This document shows, piece after piece, positions 8,753 through 16,900 of a DNA stretch of 64,000 nucleotides. Source of the DNA: Myxococcales bacterium (GTDB lineage Bacteria > Myxococcota_A > Polyangia > Polyangiales > Polyangiaceae); contig JADKKK010000001.1 in assembly GCA_016720545.1 (NCBI GenBank), positions 1 to 64,000 on the forward strand. The letters are read 5' to 3'. Numbering within the stretch: the stretch's first letter is position 1; each line of letters opens with the position of its first letter. The notes beneath the pieces were generated by a model. That model ran no database searches and had not been told where the DNA came from. It saw only the letters and a list, made by a program, of their open reading frames with translations. The translations under genes were made by a program, and so were the position numbers.

Positions 8753-9991
8753 ATGACCCGTCACGTCCCCGCGAAGCGCCTCGAGTTCTTCTTCGACTAC
8801 TCCTGCCCGTACGCGTACGTCGCGTCACGGCAGCTGCCCGCGATCGCGGCCCGCATGGGCGTCACGCCCGAGTACCGGCCCTTCCTGCTTGGAGGCGTCT
8901 TCCAGGCCCGAGGGACTCCCCAGAACTTGATGAACCAGCTCTCGCCCCAGAAGAGCGCGCACAACCTCGCCGACATGGCGCGCGCCGCCGCCCGCATCGG
9001 CGAGCCCCTCGTCGTCCCCGCCGAGCATCCGCGCAAGACCGTCGCGGCGCTCCGAGCCACGATCGCCTGCGACGTGGACGTGCGCGTGGTCGACGGGTTC
9101 TTCCGCGCCTACTGGGTCGAGGGGCGTGATCCGAGCGCGAAGGAGACCATCGCCGACGTGGTCTCCGCGGCCGGGTACGACGCCAGCGACGTGCTCGCCC
9201 GCATCGAGTCGCAGGCCGTGAAGGACGCTCTCCGCGCCGCCACCGACGAGGCGGTGAGCCGCGGGGTGTTCGGCGCGCCGACGTTCTTCGTCAATGGCAC
9301 CGAGCTCTACTGGGGCCAGGACCGGCTCCACTTCGTCGAGGGGGCGCCGTTCGTGCCCGGCGAGGACCGCTCGGGCTCGCCGAGCGGCCGGGTGGTGGAG
9401 GCGTACTGGGACTACTCCTCGCCCTTCGCGTACCTCGGCATGTCGAAGGTGGACGAGGTCGCGCGGCGCGCCGGCGCGACGGTCGTGAGCCGCCCCATGT
9501 TGCTCGGCGGGCTCTTCAAGACGATAGGTCAGGTGAATGTGCCGATGGCCTCGTGGAGCGCCGAGCGCCAGGCCTACGTCATGGCGGACATGCCGCGCTG
9601 GGCCGAGTACTGGGGAGTCCCCTTCACGTTCCCCACGCGCTTCCCCATGAACACGATCAAGGCGCTGCGGGCCACGCTCGCCGCGCCCCCGGCGCTGCAC
9701 CGCGCAATCCGCGACGCGATCTTCCGCGCCTACTGGGCCGAGGACAGGGACATCTCGGACGACGCGGTGCTCGCGGCGCTCCTCGCGGGCGTGGGCGCCG
9801 ACGCGGACGAGGTGCTCGCGGCGACGCAGGCGCCCGAGGTGAAGGCCGAGCTCATCGCCGCGACCCAGGCCGCCGTGGAGCGCGGCGTGTTCGGAGCTCC
9901 GACCTTCTTCGTCGACGGCGAGCTCTATTGGGGTCAGGACCGCCTCGACCTCGTCGACGGGCAGCTCCGCGCCAGCGCTGACGCGCGCTGA
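8753..9991 (+). CDS. Tandem DsbA-family / 2-hydroxychromene-2-carboxylate isomerase-like protein
   Basis: 412 residues made of two copies of the same thioredoxin-fold domain (about 1-200 and 210-405). Each copy starts with a strand-turn motif (EFFFDYSCPYAYVASRQL; EAYWDYSSPFAYLGMSKV) and ends with RGVFGAPTFFV followed by ELYWGQDRL. These are hallmarks of the kappa-class GST/HCCA isomerase branch of the DsbA superfamily, in which a Ser rather than a Cys pair usually binds glutathione. The second copy has that Ser; the first has a single Cys (SCPYAY). Known members isomerise aromatic degradation products or conjugate glutathione. The substrate here is unknown, and no aromatic-degradation genes lie nearby. 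The ATG at 8753 is preferred because upstream in-frame sequence is low-complexity. No signal peptide, so cytoplasmic. Confidence 0.85.
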   Translation: MTRHVPAKRLEFFFDYSCPYAYVASRQLPAIAARMGVTPEYRPFLLGGVFQARGTPQNLMNQLSPQKSAHNLADMARAAARIGEPLVVPAEHPRKTVAALRATIACDVDVRVVDGFFRAYWVEGRDPSAKETIADVVSAAGYDASDVLARIESQAVKDALRAATDEAVSRGVFGAPTFFVNGTELYWGQDRLHFVEGAPFVPGEDRSGSPSGRVVEAYWDYSSPFAYLGMSKVDEVARRAGATVVSRPMLLGGLFKTIGQVNVPMASWSAERQAYVMADMPRWAEYWGVPFTFPTRFPMNTIKALRATLAAPPALHRAIRDAIFRAYWAEDRDISDDAVLAALLAGVGADADEVLAATQAPEVKAELIAATQAAVERGVFGAPTFFVDGELYWGQDRLDLVDGQLRASADAR

Positions 9992-10015
9992 TGGGCGCGC
10001 GGCCAGGGCAGGCGC

Positions 10016-10540
10016 TCACGCGCGGCGCACGCGGTACTCGCTCTGCACGAGCCCGCTCGGGAACCCGGCGCTGCCTACGAGATCGAGGCGCACGTCGCGC
10101 TCGCGAGAGCCGAAGAGCCGCACCCCACCGCCGAGGAGCACGGGCACGACCGAGAGCGTGAGCTCGGACACGAGGCCCGCGTCGAGGAACTGCCCAATCA
10201 CGACGCCACCGTCCACGTAGACACGGCGCGCTCCCTCCGTCGAGAGCCGCTCCGCGAGGGCCTCGGCGGTGCCCGAGAAGGCCTCTTCGCCGTGGCGCGA
10301 CGTGAGGGCGCCGTGGGTCAGGACCACGCACCGCTTTCCCGCGTACGGCCACTGCCCAAACCCGAGGACCGCGTCGTAGGTCGCGCGGCCGAGCACCAGC
10401 GTGTCGACCCCCTCGAGGAACGCATGAAAGCCGTAGTCCTCGCCGGGCGCCTCGACGAGCGAGAGCCAGTCGAGACCACCGTCGGCGCGGGCGATGAAGC
10501 CGTCGAGGCTCGTCGCGATGTACACGCAGAACCTGGTCAT
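10016..10540 (-). CDS. Dihydrofolate reductase-fold protein (RibD C-terminal-like)
   Basis: 174 residues read leftward from the ATG at 10538-10540. The N-terminus CVYIATSLDGFIARADGGLDWL is the signature of the small DHFR/RibD-C-like reductases. Further motifs VDTLVLGRATYDAVL, ARRVYVDGGVVIGQFLDAGLVSEL and LLGGGVRLF complete the Rossmann-like NADPH fold. Members are usually annotated dihydrofolate reductase family protein; they share the fold with the pyrimidine reductase of riboflavin synthesis, but few have a known substrate. The gene stands alone, convergent with the isomerase gene on its left (24 bp apart) and divergent from the ferritin-like gene on its right (90 bp). A true riboflavin RibD is encoded separately at 28833. 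Confidence 0.9.
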   Translation of the reverse strand: MTRFCVYIATSLDGFIARADGGLDWLSLVEAPGEDYGFHAFLEGVDTLVLGRATYDAVLGFGQWPYAGKRCVVLTHGALTSRHGEEAFSGTAEALAERLSTEGARRVYVDGGVVIGQFLDAGLVSELTLSVVPVLLGGGVRLFGSRERDVRLDLVGSAGFPSGLVQSEYRVRRA

Positions 10541-10630
10541 TCCACGCTCGTAGCTGGCGGTGTGCGCGCCGGCAAGAACCCTCGCAACGCGAGCGCGAAC
10601 GCGCGCTCCCCGCGCGCTACGCTCTCTCGA

Positions 10631-11758
10631 ATGAGCTCCGATCGTCTCCGCTCGCGTGTCCTCCTCGCCGTCGGCCTCTCCGCGCTCCCGACCGTCGCGT
10701 GCTCGCGCGACGCGACGCCCGCACCCGGCGACACGGGGCCGCTCGCCACCGCCCCCTTCACTGCCACGCCGACACCCACGCCGAGCGGCGTCGCGACGCC
10801 GACGAGCCCCGACGCGGCCGATCTCGGCGGGCTCATCGGTCGGCCTCCCGGCGGAGGGTGCGGCTTCACCGTGATGTGCGTGCCCGCGCCGACGGGGACC
10901 CCGAAGCACCCCGCGCCGGCCCCGTACGGGCACTGCGAGCAAGATGCACCAGGGCTGTCGACCGGCTCGTTGCCCCACCGCGGGGGGGTGTTTTCGTCCG
11001 AACAGACCGCGCTTCGCTCCGGAACGGCGCGAAAGGCGCGCCAGTGCTGCTACCAAGAGCCTCGCGCCTTCTGCGGCGGCGGGCGCCCCCTCCCGGGCGC
11101 CGAGGGGCCGCTCCTCGCGCCGCGCACCCCGCGGGACGACTGGCACGACGCAGCGCTCAGCGCCACGCGGACGCCCCCACCCGATGCGGCCCTCGCGGAG
11201 CGCTTCCTCGTCGACGCCGCGTTCGAGCACGCGTCGATCGCCGCCTTCGGGCGCGCGTCGCTGCAGCTCGTGGCCCTCGGGGCCCCCGCCGACCTCGTCC
11301 GGGACACCCACGCCGCCGCGATCGACGAGGTGCATCATGCACGCTTGTGCCTCGCGCTCGCTCGACGACGCGGCGCTCCCGCGGTGGGGCCAGGTCCGCT
11401 CCCGCTGGACACGGCGCCCATCGACTGGTCCGTCACGGCGCTCGTCACCGAGACGTTCCACGGCGGCTGCGTCGGAGAGACACGGGCCGCGCTCGAGCTC
11501 CGCGAGCGCGCCGAGCGCGGCGACGCGGTCGAGCGCGAGGTGCTCTCGCGCATCGCGGAGGACGAGGAGCGTCACGCCGAGCTCGCGTTCCGTACCGTCG
11601 CGTGGGCGCTCGACGCGCTCGGGCCCGAGGCGCACGACGCGCTCCGCGACGCCGTCGGCCAGGTGCACGGCGCGCGCGACGAGGCGGTGATCGCCGTCGC
11701 GCTCCCCTGCGTCTACGCGCTCCTCGCGTCTACGAGGTCGGCGCGCGCGACGTCGTGA
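10631..11758 (+). CDS. Lipoprotein with ferritin-like di-iron domain
   Basis: 375 residues. A lipoprotein signal ends in SALPTVAC (Cys about 25), followed by a Thr/Pro/Ala linker and a Cys-containing segment (GGGCGFTVMC, QCCYQEPRAFC). The second half, about residues 195-365, is helical and carries the metal-ligand pattern of ferritin-like proteins: FEHASIAAFGR, AIDEVHHARL, TETFHGGCVGET and IAEDEERHAEL, giving Glu and His residues spaced for a di-iron site in a four-helix bundle. Similar lipoproteins are common in Myxococcota and are annotated only as ferritin-like. An envelope role in iron or oxidant handling is inference. The ATG at 10631 is chosen because it opens the signal peptide; the longer upstream frame overlaps the divergent reductase gene. 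Confidence 0.8.
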   Translation: MSSDRLRSRVLLAVGLSALPTVACSRDATPAPGDTGPLATAPFTATPTPTPSGVATPTSPDAADLGGLIGRPPGGGCGFTVMCVPAPTGTPKHPAPAPYGHCEQDAPGLSTGSLPHRGGVFSSEQTALRSGTARKARQCCYQEPRAFCGGGRPLPGAEGPLLAPRTPRDDWHDAALSATRTPPPDAALAERFLVDAAFEHASIAAFGRASLQLVALGAPADLVRDTHAAAIDEVHHARLCLALARRRGAPAVGPGPLPLDTAPIDWSVTALVTETFHGGCVGETRAALELRERAERGDAVEREVLSRIAEDEERHAELAFRTVAWALDALGPEAHDALRDAVGQVHGARDEAVIAVALPCVYALLASTRSARATS

Positions 11759-11789
11759 CGCTCCGCCGCGAGGCCTCGACTTCGACGGT

Positions 11790-12313
11790 CTAGAAGAGCC
11801 GGCGGCGCGCGCGCCGCGCCACGGCGACCGCGAGACCCATCACGCCCGCGAGCGCGCAGAGCCGGCCGCCCGCCTCGCGATTGGACGTAGGCGCGACCGC
11901 GCAGCCGCCCTCGTCGGAGCTGCCCCCGCCCGAGGCGCCCGGATCGGTCCCACCGGCGCCGCCACCCGGAAGACCCGGGAGGCCCGGGAGACCCGGAACA
12001 CCGCCATCGGTCGTCGGATCGACGCCCCCGTCGGCGCCCGGTCCCGGGCCGGGACCCGGGCCAGGCGGCGCGCCGCCCGCGATCACGCCCGAGACCGCGA
12101 AGACGATGATACGCGGCCCCGGAGTGTCGAGCGCGGCCTGGAGCGAGCCGGCGTGCGGTTCAGCGTGGTCACCTTGATGACCCTGCCTCCGCGCCCGCCC
12201 GTGGCGACCGCGCCGAAGCCTTCCGCGCCTGGAAACGCGGGGACGGCGGCGCGCGCGACTCCGGAGAGCGAGAGCAGGGCGAGGGCTGTGGCCAGGGCCG
12301 GCGTGTGCTTCAT
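11790..12313 (-). pseudogene. Decayed pectate lyase-like gene with MYXO-CTERM tail
   Basis: Reading leftward from the ATG at 12311-12313: a good signal peptide, then FPGAEGFGAVATGGRGGRV and IKVTTLN, the conserved N-terminus of secreted pectate lyases. Near 12150-12164 the family continuation (GSLQAALDTPGPRIIVF, then AVSGVI) lies in the next frame, consistent with loss of one base. Directly after SGVI the whole catalytic right-handed beta-helix is missing. The sequence jumps to a Pro/Gly linker (GPGPGPG, PGLPGLPGLPGG) and a tail resembling a MYXO-CTERM sorting signal: a lone Cys after GGCAVAP, a hydrophobic helix and ARRARRRLF. Frameshift plus internal deletion argue for a pseudogene. The neighbouring heparinase-like lyase at 13521 suggests a former polysaccharide-degrading locus. 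Confidence 0.8.
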
Positions 12314-12398
12314 TCGCGGACCATACATCGCTCCAACGATGCGGCAATCCAGGGAGCGGGCACTCCCGTTACGCCCCCGAGGTCCGCTTCGTTTGGCG

Positions 12399-12418
12399 AT
12401 AGCGCGGGTTTCCGCTAT
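12399..12418. promoter_or_regulatory. Short inverted repeat before the M15 peptidase start
   Basis: ATAGCG (12399-12404) and CGCTAT (12413-12418) form a perfect 6-bp inverted repeat with an 8-base spacer. It ends 12 bases before the ATG at 12431, inside the divergent region shared with the pectate lyase pseudogene. It could be an operator or an RNA hairpin next to the ribosome-binding region. With six-base arms, chance is a real alternative. Confidence 0.25.
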
Positions 12419-12430
12419 GCCGTGGGCACC

Positions 12431-13447
12431 ATGGCCAAGCCAGCCCAACCCGCGAAGCGTGTGCTGTTCTCCGGGGCTCGCGCGGCGCGCGCCGGCACCG
12501 CGGCGTTCGTTGGCGCCGCGCTGCTGCTGGCGGCCTCTGCTTCGGTCGCTGAAGGGCCCCACGCCGGCGGCCACAGGCCAGGCCACAAGCCGGGCCCCAC
12601 CGCGCAGGCCTCCGCCGCCGCCGCGCCCAAGCCGCGACCCACCCTCGCGCCCGATCCCCCGGCCGAAGAGAGCCCTCGCCCGCTCCCGCCGCTCACCGTA
12701 CAGGTCGACGGCAAGCCGATGCGCTGCCTCGAGCAGCCGCCACAGGCGTTCCTCATCCGTGGCAATTGGTTCAAGAAGGGCACCGACTCCAACAAGGCGC
12801 TCGCCGAAGCCATCAAGTACCGCACTGAGCACTATGGCTATTTCCCCGGCTTCGGCAGCCCCTCGGGGAACGCCCACCCGCCCCGGTTCTACGCCGAGCC
12901 CGTCTCGTTCATGGGCATGACGGCCACCGTGAACAAGCACGTGGGCGTCGCGCTCCGCTGCGTCGAAGCGGCCCTGCAAGCCACGCCCGCGAAGGACGAA
13001 TATCACCCTCACTCGATGGGTGGCATTCGCTTCTCGAACACCTACCGAGGCAGCGAGATCTCGAACCACGTGTATGGCATCGCCATCGACATCGAGCCGC
13101 ACCTCAACACCTGCTGCGGGTGCGTGGCCCCCTGGACCGAGCACCCCCTCTGCCAGCGCCGGGTGAGCAGCATCTACGAGCGCATGGCGATGCCCAAGAG
13201 CTGGGTGGCCATCTTCGAGCGCTTTGGCTTCTACTGGCTCGGTCACGACGTGCTCCAGGACACCATGCACTTCGAGTTCCTGGGCGATCCCACGAAGATC
13301 GTCGAGCCCGCGCCGGCCGCCCCCGCGAGCGCGCCGACCGCCTCTGCCTCGTCGTCCTCGAGCGCGCCCTCGAGCCCGCCCTCCGGCGCGGCCGCTCCCG
13401 GGCCGACCGCCGCGCCAGCCGCGCACGCGCCGCCCCGCCCACGCTGA
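12431..13447 (+). CDS. Secreted M15-family D-Ala-D-Ala carboxypeptidase-like protein
   Basis: 338 residues. A signal peptide (about 1-37, ending AASASVAEG) is followed by a Pro/Ala-rich linker, a catalytic domain at about residues 85-290, and an Ala/Ser/Pro-rich tail. The zinc motif of the VanY/M15 peptidases is clear: SNHVYGIAID (His and Asp ligands near residues 212 and 219) and the later MHFEF (His near 280). Family members trim peptidoglycan stem peptides in the periplasm. An inserted Cys cluster (NTCCGCVAPW, PLCQRR) just after the first zinc motif is typical of a subgroup in myxobacteria. The ATG at 12431 is preferred over longer frames that overlap the divergent pseudogene. The substrate is inferred from the family only. 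Confidence 0.85.
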   Translation: MAKPAQPAKRVLFSGARAARAGTAAFVGAALLLAASASVAEGPHAGGHRPGHKPGPTAQASAAAAPKPRPTLAPDPPAEESPRPLPPLTVQVDGKPMRCLEQPPQAFLIRGNWFKKGTDSNKALAEAIKYRTEHYGYFPGFGSPSGNAHPPRFYAEPVSFMGMTATVNKHVGVALRCVEAALQATPAKDEYHPHSMGGIRFSNTYRGSEISNHVYGIAIDIEPHLNTCCGCVAPWTEHPLCQRRVSSIYERMAMPKSWVAIFERFGFYWLGHDVLQDTMHFEFLGDPTKIVEPAPAAPASAPTASASSSSSAPSSPPSGAAAPGPTAAPAAHAPPRPR

Positions 13448-13520
13448 GCGCCGCGCGCCACGCGCCACGCGACGCGCTCGCTCGACGCCGAGCGCAACGA
13501 AGCGGTGATAGTCTGCGGGC

Positions 13521-15791
13521 ATGGGAACGCCCGCGACCCGCCTCGTGTTCTTCGGTCTGGCCTCGCTCCTGGTCGCCTGCGGCGGCTGTCGAGAGCGCTT
13601 CCCGCCGCCCTTCGGCACGAAGACGCCCGCGGCCGACGGCGAGGACGACCCCGGCCCCGGCTCGGGCACCCCGCGCGACGACAGCCGGGTGGTCCCCGTC
13701 GCCAACCCAGAGGGGCCGTGGCCCCACCCGCGCGTGCTCCTCTCGGCCGATCGCATCACCAAGCTGAAGGGCGCGGTCAAGGAGGACAACCCCGCCTGGG
13801 CGCGCCTCCAACAGGGCTGCGACGCCGCGCTGCGCGAGAACATCGAGGCGGGCTACGAGGCCGAAGACTGGGGCCACGCCGCCGCGGATCTCGCCCTCTG
13901 CGCCACCATGACAGGCAAAGAGACCTACGCGAAGGGCGCGGTGAAGTACGCCGTCGCGCTCGTGGAGGACAAGGAGAAGGTCGGCGACAAGAAGGGCGGC
14001 GACAACATCGTCAAGCACAACGAGGGCTACACGATCCGCAACCGCGGCGTGTTCCCCGCGCTCGTGTACGACTGGCTCCACGAAAATCCCGCCCTCACGG
14101 CGGCGGCGAAGAAGGTCATCGTCCAGCGCGTGTACACGTATCTGAAATGGTATCGGAAAGACGGTTATCGAAACGGCGACGCGATAGGCAACCATTACAT
14201 GGGCCACTTCGCGACGGTGGCAGTCGCGGGGCCGGCGTTCTCGGGAGACGACCCCAAGGGCAACGAGCTCCGCGGCATCGCGCGCAAGATGTGGCAAGAG
14301 GAGGTCATCCCCGGGTACAAGAAGCACGCGGGCGGCGACTTCGCCGAGGGCTGGCAGTACGCGCGCACCATCGCGCCCTCGATCGCGCTCCACGTCGACG
14401 CCGAGTCGCGCGCCCCAGGCGGCAACCCCCGCCTCGCCGACGAGCTCCCGTGGCTCCGAGAGACCATCGCCTTCCAGGCGCACGCGCTGCACCCCGACGG
14501 CCTCACCATGTTCGACAACGGCGACTGGAACCACAAGCCCGCGAGGCCTAGCCCGGGGCCATTCCTCGCCCTCTCGGTCGCCCTGCCCGACGCCGACTCC
14601 CAGAAGCGCGCGCTCTTCCTCGCCCGCCTGACCGAGAAGCCCGACGATCCGCTCTGGCATTGGCTCGAGTTCATTGCCAACGACCCAAGCCGCCCGGACG
14701 AAGATCCGCGAAAGGGCAAGACAAGCCACTTCGCGCCAGGTACCGGCACCATCCTCGCGCGCACCGACTGGGGAAAAGAGGCCTCGTGGGCCACCCTCAC
14801 CTCTTCTCCCTTCTACTCCGACCACCAACATTTGGATCAGGGTCACTTCGAGGTGGTGCGCGGCAAGGACCTGCTCATCACCGATCCCGGCGACTACGAC
14901 TCGTACTCCACCATGAGCCACAACAGCCTCCTCGTCGACGACGCGAAGGAGCTCATGAAGAAGACCCCGAACCAGTCGATCTACGGGGCCACCGCCGGGG
15001 TCCCTCGCTTCGAGGACGCGCAGCGCTACGTGTACGGAATGGCCAGCTTCGGATCGGCCTACGACAACGACCCCGACGACAAGCGCGCCAAGGCCGTCCC
15101 TCGTGCCGAGCGCGAGTGGTTCTTCTCGCGCGGCGCGTTCTCGGTGCGCTCGCCTGGCGCGTCGCGCCTCGTGGTGTACGACCGCGTGACCGTGGCCAAG
15201 GGCAGCTACGGCGTCACATGGACTGGGCACGCCGGCGCGCAGCCCAAGGGCACCGGCGCGAGCCTCCGCATCGACGTGGGCGCCTCGAGCGCGCAGCTCA
15301 CGGCGCTGCTGCCGAGCGGGAGCGCGTTCAAGCTCGTGAAGGAGCCGTCGCTCAAGACCGACGACATCTTCATGAAGAACGATCCGGCCGAGGGCGTGTT
15401 CGGGCTGCGGCTCGAGACCGCCTCTCCGAAGGGGGCCACCGAGCGACGCTTCCTGCACACCGTGGTCGTCGGCGCGAGCGGCGACGCGATGCCGGGCGCG
15501 GAGGCCGTGGCCGGCGAGGGGGTCGAGGGCGCGCGCGTCGACAACGAGGTCGTGGTGTTCACGAAGTCGGGGCCGTCTCGAGCAGGAGCGGCGCCCGAGA
15601 AGCTCTCCTACAAGGCGCCCTCGGGCCCCACCACACACTACGTGGTGGGCCTCGTCCCCCAGGGGAAATACTCGGCCGCGGGCGCGCCCGACGGCGGCGC
15701 GTGCAAGATCACCGTGACCCCCGGGGGCGCCCTCACGGCGAGCGCGGCCGGAGTGCTCTCGCTGGCCGCGCAGGGCTGCGCGGTCAAGTAG
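13521..15791 (+). CDS. Heparinase II/III-like polysaccharide lyase, lipoprotein
   Basis: 756 residues. The lipoprotein signal ends in LASLLVACGG. An alpha/alpha-toroid region (about 70-400) follows, with HPRVLLSADRI and repeated helical pairs around HNEGYTIRNRG and GNHYMGHFATV. A beta-sandwich region comes after about residue 420, opening with SHFAPGTGTILARTDWG. The segment YSDHQHLDQGHFEVVRG, LLITDPGDYDSY and SHNSLLVDD is the conserved core of heparinase II/III-type lyases, with His and Tyr residues in the expected catalytic groove. These enzymes cleave uronic-acid polysaccharides by beta-elimination. A role in degrading external polysaccharide on the cell surface is likely; the exact substrate is unknown. 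A decayed pectate lyase lies 1.2 kb upstream. Confidence 0.85.
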   Translation: MGTPATRLVFFGLASLLVACGGCRERFPPPFGTKTPAADGEDDPGPGSGTPRDDSRVVPVANPEGPWPHPRVLLSADRITKLKGAVKEDNPAWARLQQGCDAALRENIEAGYEAEDWGHAAADLALCATMTGKETYAKGAVKYAVALVEDKEKVGDKKGGDNIVKHNEGYTIRNRGVFPALVYDWLHENPALTAAAKKVIVQRVYTYLKWYRKDGYRNGDAIGNHYMGHFATVAVAGPAFSGDDPKGNELRGIARKMWQEEVIPGYKKHAGGDFAEGWQYARTIAPSIALHVDAESRAPGGNPRLADELPWLRETIAFQAHALHPDGLTMFDNGDWNHKPARPSPGPFLALSVALPDADSQKRALFLARLTEKPDDPLWHWLEFIANDPSRPDEDPRKGKTSHFAPGTGTILARTDWGKEASWATLTSSPFYSDHQHLDQGHFEVVRGKDLLITDPGDYDSYSTMSHNSLLVDDAKELMKKTPNQSIYGATAGVPRFEDAQRYVYGMASFGSAYDNDPDDKRAKAVPRAEREWFFSRGAFSVRSPGASRLVVYDRVTVAKGSYGVTWTGHAGAQPKGTGASLRIDVGASSAQLTALLPSGSAFKLVKEPSLKTDDIFMKNDPAEGVFGLRLETASPKGATERRFLHTVVVGASGDAMPGAEAVAGEGVEGARVDNEVVVFTKSGPSRAGAAPEKLSYKAPSGPTTHYVVGLVPQGKYSAAGAPDGGACKITVTPGGALTASAAGVLSLAAQGCAVK

Positions 15792-15826
15792 CGCCGCGCG
15801 CCTCCGCGTCGCCGCGCCTGCTGCGC

Positions 15827-16774
15827 CTACTGGGCACGCGCGAGCTCGCCGACCAGGTAGTCCACGACCCGCTCGAACGGATCGAAGCCGAAGGCCTGCG
15901 CGATCGCGGGCCGCAGGTTCGAGTTCGCGTTGATGTCGTAGAAGATGCGGCGGCCGTCCTTGGCTTCCAGGTATTCGATCCCCGCGACGTCGAGGCCACC
16001 GGCGGCGACGATGGCCCGGCCCTCTTCCACGGCGGCGGCGGGCACCTCCTGGAAGGGGAAGAACTCCACGGGCTTCACGGGCCGCTGCTCGGGGATGTGG
16101 CACGCGGCGTCGCCGCCGTCGCTCGGGTTGCATAGCTCCGAGGGGCACAGGTTGAACGCGCCGTGCGAGACGACGCGCATCGCGTAGAGCAGCTCGCCCC
16201 CCAAGAACTCCATGCGCACGATGCCGCGCGACGGCTCAACCTCGAAGTGCTCCTGCATCAACAGCAGGTGGTCGGGCTCCCAGAGCCCAGGCGTTAGCTC
16301 GAGCGTCTTCTCGAGCTCGGCCTGGCTCTCGAGCAGGAACATGCGCGCGCCGCTGCCGCCTTGCTCGGGCTTCAGGAGCGCGGGGAACAGATTCCACGCC
16401 CGGGCCACCGCGCTCACGTCGTTGAACGCGAGGGAGCGGGGGTGCGCGATCCCGAGCTTCTTCAGGAGGGCGCCCTGCGCGCTCTTGCTGAGCTCGAGGG
16501 AGAACGCGCGCGAGCCGTTGAGCACGCGCGCTCCAGCGATTTCGAGGGCGCGCATGAACGAGAGCGCGAACGGCACCGCCCGCGTGTTGCCACGCACGTA
16601 GGCGCTCGGGCTCGCTTGGTTGAAGTAGAGCTTGGCCGAAGGCGCGAGGTCGACGTCGAACGTCGCGGCCTTCAAGTCGAAGGCCGTGAACGGCACCCCC
16701 CGGCGCTCGAGCGCGGCAAAGAGAGGTTTCTGCCATTCGGGGTGCTCGTAGAGGACGCAGAGGTCGGTCGCCAT
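15827..16774 (-). CDS. ATP-grasp (RimK-like) ligase family protein
   Basis: 315 residues reading leftward from the ATG at 16772-16774. The N-terminal pre-ATP-grasp domain (LCVLYEHPEWQKPLFAALERR) precedes the grasp fold. ATP-binding elements are FPALLKPEQGGSGARMFLLES (nucleotide and Gly-rich loop), LLMQEHFEVEPSRGIVRMEFL and the metal-binding FYDINANSNLRP near the C-terminus. Members join a carboxylate to an amine using ATP, for instance RimK-type glutamate ligases. The partner molecules here are not known, and no pathway genes flank it. A Cys-rich loop (CPSELCNPSDGGDAACH) near residues 210-226 is unusual and may bind a metal. Cytoplasmic. It is convergent with the lyase gene and divergent from the lipoprotein at 16901. 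Confidence 0.85.
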   Translation of the reverse strand: MATDLCVLYEHPEWQKPLFAALERRGVPFTAFDLKAATFDVDLAPSAKLYFNQASPSAYVRGNTRAVPFALSFMRALEIAGARVLNGSRAFSLELSKSAQGALLKKLGIAHPRSLAFNDVSAVARAWNLFPALLKPEQGGSGARMFLLESQAELEKTLELTPGLWEPDHLLLMQEHFEVEPSRGIVRMEFLGGELLYAMRVVSHGAFNLCPSELCNPSDGGDAACHIPEQRPVKPVEFFPFQEVPAAAVEEGRAIVAAGGLDVAGIEYLEAKDGRRIFYDINANSNLRPAIAQAFGFDPFERVVDYLVGELARAQ

Positions 16775-16900
16775 GCGCTGCGGTATGCGATCGGGCGCTC
16801 AAAATAGCAATCGCGACGTCGCACGGGCGGGCGCGGCGCGCGGAGCGTCAAGTAAGTAATTAACGTTGAAACCCCTTTGCGGATGGGTAAGGGTTCCCGC

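Noticed and set aside
13104..16148. 1014-residue minus-strand frame
   Set aside because: It is the complement of the heparinase-like and neighbouring genes, which have clear signal peptides and family motifs.
16845..16875. AT-rich patch as a defined sigma-70 promoter
   Set aside because: The TTGAAA and TAAGGG hexamers have 16-bp spacing but weak matches, so I mention the patch only as a likely promoter area, not as a called promoter.
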